This document shows positions 6,274-12,598 of a stretch of DNA of 12,598 nt, piece by piece. The notes beneath the pieces were generated by a model, which worked only from the letters and a program-made list of their open reading frames with translations, searched no databases and was not told the origin of the DNA. Source of the DNA: JAMWZF01 sp041628615. Its GTDB lineage: Bacteria; Pseudomonadota; Alphaproteobacteria; Rhodobacterales; Rhodobacteraceae. The position numbers and the translations under genes were made by a program. The first letter of the stretch is position 1, and the number at the start of each line of letters is the position of its first letter. The DNA is taken from contig JBFKOW010000106.1 of the NCBI GenBank assembly GCA_041628615.1, positions 1-12,598 on the forward strand. Direction: 5' to 3'.

Positions 6274-7077
6274 TCAGTGGGCGGGGGCGCCGACCGGATC
6301 GATCAGCGACCGGCCGCCATCGACGGTGATGACCTGTCCGGTGACGAAGCTCGACCCGTCCGAGGCGAGGTATTGCACCGCGTCCGAGACCTCGCCCGGT
6401 TTGGCGATCCGGCCCAGCGGGGTCCCGGCCAGGATCTCGTCCCGGATGTCGCGGTTTTCCTTCAGCGTCTCCTTGAGCGAGGCGGACATCACCGATCCGA
6501 AGGCCACCGCATTGACCCGGATCCGGTGCGGCGCCAGCGCGACGGCGAGGCTCCGGGTCATCTGGTCGAGCGCCGCCGTCGCCACCGAGTAGCCGAGAAG
6601 CTGCGGATGGGTCCGGCGGGCGGCGATCGAACTGAGGTTGACGATCGAGCCGAGACTGCCCTCCTCGACGCCCTCGCCCTGGCGGATCATGCGCCGCGCC
6701 ACCGCCTGGCTTACCTTGAGGGCGGTCATCAGGTTCTGGTTGAGCATGTCCTCGACGCCGCTGTCCTCGGGGTCGAGCGGGTCGGACTGCGCCACCTGCC
6801 GCGACGCGTTCACCAGGATGTCGATGCGCTCGAAGGCGTCGATCGTGGCGGACAGCAGGTTGGCGATGGTCAGCCGTTCGCGCAGGTCGCCGGCGAAGGT
6901 CCGCACCGCCTCGTTTCCGGCAGCCAGTTCGCCGACCTCGTCGGCCAGCCGCGCCTCGTCCATGTCGGCAAAGACGACGTTGGCCCCGGCGCGGACGAAA
7001 TCCCGGGCGATCGCCAGCCCGACCCCGTTGGCCGCGCCGGTGACGATGGCTGTCTTACCGTCGATCGAGAACGACAT
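6274..7077 (-). CDS. SDR-family protein lacking the catalytic lysine
   Basis: A 267-residue classical short-chain dehydrogenase/reductase fold. The nucleotide-binding motif TGAANGVG is at 13-20, D38 at the end of the second strand suggests NAD(H) rather than NADP(H), an Asn at 115 and Ser150 are in place, and the C-terminal GQVITVDGG is typical. However, the active-site YxxxK reads Y163-S-V-A-T167, so the lysine is replaced by threonine (codon ACG), and the usual NNAG motif reads VNAS-R. The enzyme may therefore be altered or inactive as an oxidoreductase. I recall related Rhodobacteraceae proteins with the same YSVxT pattern, but could not check this. It is the last gene of the clpS operon, starting 27 bp after the methyltransferase stop, with AAAAGG upstream of its ATG. 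Substrate unknown. Confidence 0.88.
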   Translation of the reverse strand: MSFSIDGKTAIVTGAANGVGLAIARDFVRAGANVVFADMDEARLADEVGELAAGNEAVRTFAGDLRERLTIANLLSATIDAFERIDILVNASRQVAQSDPLDPEDSGVEDMLNQNLMTALKVSQAVARRMIRQGEGVEEGSLGSIVNLSSIAARRTHPQLLGYSVATAALDQMTRSLAVALAPHRIRVNAVAFGSVMSASLKETLKENRDIRDEILAGTPLGRIAKPGEVSDAVQYLASDGSSFVTGQVITVDGGRSLIDPVGAPAH

Positions 7078-7104
7078 GGCGGGCCTTTTCGTGATTCGTG
7101 GCGG

Positions 7105-8088
7105 TCAGGCTAGGCGATCGGCCGGCCGGGGGCGAGAGGCGGCCAGGAGCTTGAAGGCCGGGGTGCCGGGCAGTTCCTCGACCTCGCGGAACCGGCGCTT
7201 CAGCTCCGACTCGTAGGGCAGGTGGCGATTTGCGACGCACCAGAGCCGGCCCGAGGGCGCCAGCATCGCGGCCGCCGCGCCGATGAAGGCCCGGCCCAGA
7301 CCGGGATCGCCGGCCCGGCTCTCGTGGAACGGCGGGTTCATCACCACCGCGCCCGGCGCGGCATCGGGCCTGAATCCCGTCGCGTCGGCCCAGTGGAACG
7401 CGACACGGGGATCGGCGGCGTTGATCCGGGCGCAGTCGAGCGCCAGCGACTCGGCCTCGACCGCGTCGACCCGCTCGACCCCGTCCCGGTCGAGGATGGC
7501 GCGGGTCAGGTAGCCCCAGCCGGCGCCGAGATCGACGACATGGGCGGGCAGCTTGCGCGGCAGCGCGGCGGCGAGCAGCGCCGAACCGGGGTCGACGCGC
7601 GCCTCCGAGAAGGTCCCCGGCTGGGTGACGAAGCCGTCCGGGCCTGGCTGCGGGCCGGACAGCGCCCAGTCGGCGAAGTCGATGCCGGCACTGTCGAACC
7701 AGAACAGCTTGCCGTGGTCGCGGCTGATGACGGTGAGGTCGCCGGTCCGCCCGCGCACCTCGCGCGAGACGGCTTCGACGCCGTCGGTCTTCTGCCCGTC
7801 CACCGCGACGGTGCCGCCGAGGGCCGCCGCCTGCGCGATGCGGCCCCGCGCGAGGTCGCGCGAGCGGGGAAGGACCACCAGTCCGTGATCGGCCTCCGGC
7901 ACCGTGGCGGAAACGGCGTAGCCGCGCGCCGCCCAGGCGTCGGCATCCGGCCGGAAGGTCGACACGATCGCCGCGCGGTCCGGACCCAGCGGCAGGTCAA
8001 GGGCGGCGGGCGGCCCGAAGACCGCGACGCGGCCGGACGCGAACAGACCGTCCGCGACCGCGGACCCGATCCGGGACAGGCGCGGCAG
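7105..8088 (-). CDS. RsmC-type class I SAM-dependent methyltransferase, probable CTG start
   Basis: Probable 16S rRNA guanine-N2 methyltransferase of the RsmC/RlmG group. The SAM-binding motif VVDLGAGWGYLT and the catalytic NPPF motif (VVMNPPFHE), typical of amino-group methylation of guanine, lie in the C-terminal half; the N-terminal half is a degenerate second domain, as in RsmC. The first ATG/GTG/TTG codon in frame is the GTG at 7965, but family-like sequence (GRVAVFGP, then FRPD) continues upstream, right up to the clpS stop at 8095. In that segment no standard start exists. The CTG at 8088-8086 lies nine bases after a perfect AAGGAG (8103-8098) and gives 327 residues, close to family length, so I place the start there. 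If CTG is not used, the gene is 7105-7965. It is translationally packed behind clpS (6 bp gap) and ahead of the SDR gene. Confidence 0.85.
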   Translation of the reverse strand: MPRLSRIGSAVADGLFASGRVAVFGPPAALDLPLGPDRAAIVSTFRPDADAWAARGYAVSATVPEADHGLVVLPRSRDLARGRIAQAAALGGTVAVDGQKTDGVEAVSREVRGRTGDLTVISRDHGKLFWFDSAGIDFADWALSGPQPGPDGFVTQPGTFSEARVDPGSALLAAALPRKLPAHVVDLGAGWGYLTRAILDRDGVERVDAVEAESLALDCARINAADPRVAFHWADATGFRPDAAPGAVVMNPPFHESRAGDPGLGRAFIGAAAAMLAPSGRLWCVANRHLPYESELKRRFREVEELPGTPAFKLLAASRPRPADRLA

Positions 8089-8094
8089 GGCGGC

Positions 8095-8436
8095 CTACTC
8101 CTTTTCCATGGTGCATTGCAGCGGGTGCTGGTGCCGCTGCGCGAAGTCCATGACCTGCGCCACCTTGGTTTCGGCGATCTCGTAGGAATACACCCCGACG
8201 ACCGCCACGCCCTTCTTGTGCACCGTGAGCATCAGTTCGAAGGCCTGGGCGTGGGACATCCCGAAGAACCGTTCGAGGATATGCACCACGAATTCCATCG
8301 GGGTGTAATCGTCGTTGAGGATCAGGACCTTGTAGAGCGGCGGGCGCTTGGTGCGCGGACGGGTCTCGAGGGCGACGCCAACGTCGTTGCCACCCTCTCC
8401 CTCCTTGTCGGCCATCAAATAGAAGTCGGCCAGCAT
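8095..8436 (-). CDS. clpS: ATP-dependent Clp protease adaptor ClpS
   Basis: Small cytoplasmic adaptor (113 residues) that binds proteins bearing N-terminal degron residues and hands them to ClpAP. After a variable, acidic N-terminal tail of about 33 residues that threads into ClpA, the core begins at PPLYKVLILNDDYTPMEFVV, with the substrate-pocket NDD motif, followed by the VHKKG segment with the conserved His, YEIAETK, and the family C-terminus HPLQCTME. The ATG at 8436 is preferred because AGGGA lies about six bases before it; the ATG at 8415 has no ribosome site. The gene leads a minus-strand operon with the methyltransferase and the SDR gene. Upstream, TATATT with a weak -35-like CTTTTC 17 bases before it is a possible promoter. 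Identification is firm. Confidence 0.95.
   Translation of the reverse strand: MLADFYLMADKEGEGGNDVGVALETRPRTKRPPLYKVLILNDDYTPMEFVVHILERFFGMSHAQAFELMLTVHKKGVAVVGVYSYEIAETKVAQVMDFAQRHQHPLQCTMEKE
8098..8103 (-). promoter_or_regulatory. Shine-Dalgarno for the methyltransferase inside the end of clpS
   Basis: AAGGAG on the minus strand (8103 to 8098) encodes the last Lys-Glu codons of ClpS and stands nine bases before the CTG at 8088. It is 132 bp from the GTG at 7965, too far to serve that codon, and therefore decides in favour of the CTG start. Confidence 0.65.
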
Positions 8437-8596
8437 ATCCGTCCCTCGCGGTCCCGCAGCGCCCGGTCTCCGGGCAAACAATATATGACTCCGGCCGCGG
8501 GAGAAAAGTCCGATATTCCCGAAACGGCGTGGCGAACGGCCCCCGCCGCCGGTGGCCGGGGGCGTCACGCGACTCTGCCCGGCCGACCGCGCGGCA

Positions 8597-8629
8597 GCCA
8601 CGTTTCCGCCACAATCCTGCCACAATGGC
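8597..8629. repeat. Three GCCAC motifs with exact 11-bp spacing
   Basis: GCCAC occurs at 8597-8601, 8608-8612 and 8619-8623, each 11 bp apart, and the second and third copies extend to GCCACAAT. The third unit runs on into GGCC. This places the motifs on one face of the helix and suggests a cooperative regulator site about 150-170 bp before the dacA start and a similar distance before clpS. No known regulator is assigned. Confidence 0.4.
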
Positions 8630-8714
8630 CGATCTCGTGGCCGCCGCGACCGGCGGTCACAACATCTGTCGCGCACCACGCAAGAAAAAAACGAAATGCT
8701 TTGAAATTAAGGGG

Positions 8715-8743
8715 TTTTTGCAAAGCCTTCGCTTTGCTATCGT
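8715..8743 (+). promoter_or_regulatory. AT-rich dacA upstream element with GCAAAGC/GCTTTGC hairpin and possible promoter
   Basis: TTTTTG (8715-8720) and TATCGT (8738-8743) are 17 bp apart and could be a weak -35/-10 pair. Between them GCAAAGC (8720-8726) and GCTTTGC (8731-8737) form a perfect 7-bp inverted repeat with a 4-bp centre, and a further GCTTTG lies at 8698-8703. An inverted repeat in the spacer would suit a repressor, or it could be a leader hairpin if transcription starts further upstream. Confidence 0.35.
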
Positions 8744-8769
8744 CGCACCATAACCGGAGGCACCGGACG

Positions 8770-10308
8770 ATGAACCGGGGCCCCAGAGGCAGTAGATATA
8801 TCGAGGCAGGCTCCGCGATGGGTCGTTCCATTTCTCCCGCTCGGGCGGGTTGCATGTTCGTGGTCGTTCTCCTGCTGGCGGCCCTTGCCCCGCTCGCCGC
8901 GCGCAGCGCCCCCTACGCGGCGATGGTGATGGACGCGCGCTCCGGGGAGGTGCTGCATTCGCGCAACGCCGATACGCGGCTGCATCCCGCCTCGCTCACC
9001 AAGATGATGACGCTCTGGATCGCCTTCGAGGCGGTGGAGCGCGGCGAGATCAGCCTCGACACGCTGGTGACCATCACCCCGCTGGCCGCCAACGAGCCGC
9101 CCTCGAAGCTCGGGCTGCGGGCCGGGCAGCAGATCCGGTTCCGGCACCTGATCCGCGCCGCGGCGATCAAGTCGGCCAACGACGCGGCAACCGCCATCGG
9201 CATCGCCATTTCGGGGTCGGAGGCGGCCTTTGCCCGGCGCATGAACCGGACCGCGCAGGCGATGGGGATGACCCGCACCGAGTTCAAGAACGCCCACGGC
9301 CTGACCGAGCAGGGCCATCTGTCGACGGCGCGGGACATGACCATCCTCGGGCGGCACCTGATCTACGACTGGCCGGAATACTACAACCTGTTCTCGCGCC
9401 GCAGCACCGACGCCGGGATCCGGTCGGTCGCCAACACCAACCGCCGCTTTCTTGACGCCTACCAGGGGGCCGACGGGATCAAGACCGGCTACACCCGGGC
9501 CGCCGGCTTCAACCTCGTCGCCTCGGCGGAACGCGGCGGCGAGCGGATCATCGCGACGGTGTTCGGCGGGTCGTCGACCGCCGCGCGCAATGCCCGCGTG
9601 GCCGAGCTTCTCGACCTCGGGTTCGACCGGGCGCCGTCCCGCGTCGCGCTCAACCGGCCCCGGCCGCCCGCCTACCAGGGCAACGGCGGGGCCGTCGGCG
9701 ACAGGGGCGACGACGCCGTTGCAGCGGCGGTCGCCTTCGCGGTCGCGGGACCGGGGGTGACGTCGCGCACGGTGCGGGTCTCCGGGCTCGTGCAGTCCAG
9801 CCTCCGGCCCGTGCCGAGGCCCGCGTCGGGCGGCACCGAGCCGCCGGTCGTCGTGGTGTCGACCGACATCCTGCAGGACGCCCTGTCCACCGCGGTGGCG
9901 GTCGCGGCCCCCGCGCCGGCAACCGCGGCCGCGCCCGCCGTGGCGCCCCCGCCGCCGGCACGTCCGACCGAGATCGTGGTGGCCGCCGCGCCTGCCCCCG
10001 CGCCCGCCGCGCCCGCGGCGGCCACCCCGACCGAGCCCGAGATCGTCACCCGGATCTCCACCTCGGGCGGCCGCCACTGGGGCGTGAACGTCGGCCGCTA
10101 CGCCTCGCGCTACGATGCCGAACGGGTCCTGCTGCGCGTCGCGCTGAACGAGATGAGCACCCTCGACGGCTCGCTTCGCCGGGTGGTCCGCACCAACCAG
10201 GGTTTCGACGCCAACTTCATGGGCCTGACCCGCGAGACCGCCGATCTCGCCTGCCGCCGGCTGCAGGCCCGCGGCACCGCCTGTTTCATGATCTCGCCGC
10301 CGGGCTGA
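8770..10308 (+). CDS. dacA: D-alanyl-D-alanine carboxypeptidase (peptidase S11, PBP5/6 type) with SPOR domain
   Basis: Periplasmic penicillin-binding protein that trims the terminal D-Ala from peptidoglycan stem peptides. From the ATG at 8770 there are 512 residues. A signal peptide with a hydrophobic core at about 29-44 ends near ARSA, then the catalytic domain shows the three active-site motifs S75-L-T-K78, S135-A-N137 and K238-T-G240. Residues of about 330-428 form a Pro/Ala-rich low-complexity linker. The last 80 residues (about 430-512) look like a SPOR domain, which binds denuded glycan strands at the division site; this architecture is known in alphaproteobacteria and replaces the usual PBP5 C-terminal anchor. 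GGAGG nine bases before 8770 favours that ATG; the ATG at 8818 (after GAGGCAGG) is an alternative that gives a more normal signal peptide. Confidence 0.93.
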   Translation: MNRGPRGSRYIEAGSAMGRSISPARAGCMFVVVLLLAALAPLAARSAPYAAMVMDARSGEVLHSRNADTRLHPASLTKMMTLWIAFEAVERGEISLDTLVTITPLAANEPPSKLGLRAGQQIRFRHLIRAAAIKSANDAATAIGIAISGSEAAFARRMNRTAQAMGMTRTEFKNAHGLTEQGHLSTARDMTILGRHLIYDWPEYYNLFSRRSTDAGIRSVANTNRRFLDAYQGADGIKTGYTRAAGFNLVASAERGGERIIATVFGGSSTAARNARVAELLDLGFDRAPSRVALNRPRPPAYQGNGGAVGDRGDDAVAAAVAFAVAGPGVTSRTVRVSGLVQSSLRPVPRPASGGTEPPVVVVSTDILQDALSTAVAVAAPAPATAAAPAVAPPPPARPTEIVVAAAPAPAPAAPAAATPTEPEIVTRISTSGGRHWGVNVGRYASRYDAERVLLRVALNEMSTLDGSLRRVVRTNQGFDANFMGLTRETADLACRRLQARGTACFMISPPG

Positions 10309-10357
10309 GGCGTCGAGGCATCTTCTGCTTTCCGGCGCGGACTGCTAGCAAGCGGGC

Positions 10358-11050
10358 ATGGCCATTCTCGCTCTTCGCGCCCCGGCGCGCCCGCTCCTCC
10401 GCGCCGCCGCGCCGGACACCTGGCTCGAGCCGCACCGCATCTTCTGCGTCGGGCGGAACTACGCCGAGCACGCCCGCGAGATGGGCCACGACCCGGACGC
10501 CGAACCGCCGTTCTTCTTCCTCAAGCCCGCCTCCGCGCTGGTGCCCACCGGGGCCACGATCCCCTACCCGCCCGCCACCGCCGACCTGCATCACGAGGCC
10601 GAACTGGCGGTGCTGATCGGTGACGGCGGGGCGGACATCCCGGCGGACCGGGCGCTCGAACATGTCTGGGGCTACGCCGCCGCCAACGACCTGACCCGCC
10701 GGGACCTGCAGGCCGCGGCCAAGGCCCAGCGCCGCCCGTGGGACATGGCCAAGGGGTTCGACCGGTCCTGCGTCGTCGGCGCGGTGACTCCGGCGGCCGA
10801 GGCGGACGTGGCCGACGTGCCGATCCGCTGCACGGTGGACGGCGCGGTGCGGCAGGATTCCACCACCGGGCAGATGATCTGGGCGGTGGCCGAGATCATC
10901 GCCCACCTGTCGCGGCTGGTGACGCTGGAGCCGGGCGACCTGATCCTCACCGGCACCCCCGCGGGCGTCGGCCCGGTCCTGCGGGGCGAGACCTGCGCCG
11001 TCACCGTCGGGGACCTCGAGCCTGCCGTGGTGACGCTCGCGGCGGACTGA
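10358..11050 (+). CDS. Fumarylacetoacetate hydrolase family protein, FAHD1-like
   Basis: A 230-residue cytoplasmic, metal-dependent hydrolase/decarboxylase of the FAH family. It most resembles FAHD1 (acylpyruvase/oxaloacetate decarboxylase) and fumarylpyruvate hydrolase. GRNYAEHAREMG holds the catalytic His38-Glu41 pair, FFFLKPASA a substrate-binding segment, HHEAELAVLIG the metal ligands Glu80 and Glu82, and the third ligand Asp111 is in NDLTRRDLQ, followed by K132 in AKGFDRSC. LEPGDLILTGTPAGVGPV is the family C-terminal signature. The likely role is cleavage of acylpyruvates or removal of oxaloacetate, but the exact substrate cannot be read from sequence. It lies 49 bp after dacA on the same strand with no clear terminator between them, and only a weak ribosome site (AAGCGGGC) precedes the ATG. 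It ends 18 bp from the convergent ABC gene. Confidence 0.9.
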   Translation: MAILALRAPARPLLRAAAPDTWLEPHRIFCVGRNYAEHAREMGHDPDAEPPFFFLKPASALVPTGATIPYPPATADLHHEAELAVLIGDGGADIPADRALEHVWGYAAANDLTRRDLQAAAKAQRRPWDMAKGFDRSCVVGAVTPAAEADVADVPIRCTVDGAVRQDSTTGQMIWAVAEIIAHLSRLVTLEPGDLILTGTPAGVGPVLRGETCAVTVGDLEPAVVTLAAD

Positions 11051-11068
11051 GCCGCCCGGCGGGCCGGG

Positions 11069-12598
<1,530 letters not shown>

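Larger units (their letters stand above)
8437..8769. other. 333-bp non-coding divergent region between clpS and dacA
   Basis: No credible gene lies here. On the clpS side there is an AT-rich TATATT element (minus strand, near 8480-8490) and a small perfect hairpin GCCCGG-TCT-CCGGGC (8461-8475) in the clpS leader. The middle holds three GCCAC motifs in 11-bp phase (8597-8623). The dacA side is strikingly AT-rich from about 8681 to 8720, followed by a hairpin and the ribosome site GGAGG (8756-8760). It probably carries both promoters and their control sites. Confidence 0.6.

Noticed and set aside
8461..8475. GCCCGG-TCT-CCGGGC hairpin before clpS, considered as a terminator
   Set aside because: It lies in the leader of clpS with no T-run and no gene ending nearby; short GC stems are common in this genome.
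8437..8679. N-terminal extension of ClpS by up to 81 residues
   Set aside because: ClpS is a small adaptor; the extension is Arg/Gly-rich shadow sequence and the ATG at 8436 has a ribosome site.
7222..8769. Upstream extension of the dacA frame by over 500 codons
   Set aside because: It runs antisense through the methyltransferase and clpS and has no signal peptide; the ribosome site and signal sequence place the start at 8770 or 8818.
9880..10040. Repetitive Pro/Ala-coding DNA inside dacA, considered as a repeat element
   Set aside because: It is a low-complexity linker between catalytic and SPOR domains, common in such proteins, not a mobile or CRISPR-like repeat.

Overview
The window is a stretch of ordinary chromosomal DNA from a GC-rich alphaproteobacterium. 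It is most probably a member of the Rhodobacteraceae (Rhodobacter/Rhodovulum-like), judging from protein style, the divergent hemC/hemE pair with hemF close by, and a PpsR/CrtJ-type palindrome between hemC and hemE. That palindrome points to a lineage with photosynthesis-type control of tetrapyrrole synthesis. I see no phage, transposon, CRISPR array, tRNA or rRNA.

Layout, left to right. The 3' end of an MFS transporter (2-616, +) meets hemC (613-1560, -) tail to tail. hemC diverges from hemE (1634-2665, +) across a 73-bp control region. An SbtA-family bicarbonate transporter gene follows (2787-3854, +), preceded by an unusual AT-rich element with a tandem 18-bp repeat. Next come a small unknown membrane-anchored protein (3911-4309, +) and hemF (4323-5249, -). 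Diverging from hemF are a cysteine-containing lipoprotein (5367-5762, +) and a GFA-family zinc protein (5783-6271, +). These face a minus-strand operon read clpS, then an RsmC-type methyltransferase, then an SDR protein (8436 down to 6274). After a 333-bp non-coding region come a D-Ala-D-Ala carboxypeptidase with a SPOR domain (8770-10308, +) and a FAHD1-like hydrolase (10358-11050, +). The window ends inside a YejF-type double-ATPase ABC transporter gene (11069-12598, -).

Functionally, hemC, hemE and hemF supply three steps of the porphobilinogen-to-protoporphyrinogen IX route, which serves haem and, if the organism is phototrophic, bacteriochlorophyll. The other genes are housekeeping or conserved accessory functions: bicarbonate uptake, N-end-rule proteolysis, rRNA methylation, peptidoglycan trimming and peptide import. 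All four convergent gene pairs are packed very tightly, with between a 4-bp overlap and an 18-bp gap.

I do not see a clearly new multi-gene system. The points most worth a second look are: (1) the methyltransferase, whose conserved N-terminus can apparently start only at a CTG placed 9 nt after a perfect AAGGAG inside the end of clpS; (2) the TGTCA-N8-TGACA site between hemC and hemE; (3) the 18-bp tandem repeat plus inverted half-copy upstream of sbtA; (4) an SDR protein lacking the catalytic lysine; (5) three GCCAC motifs in exact 11-bp phase upstream of dacA; and (6) a 15-bp hairpin covering one candidate start codon of the small unknown gene.
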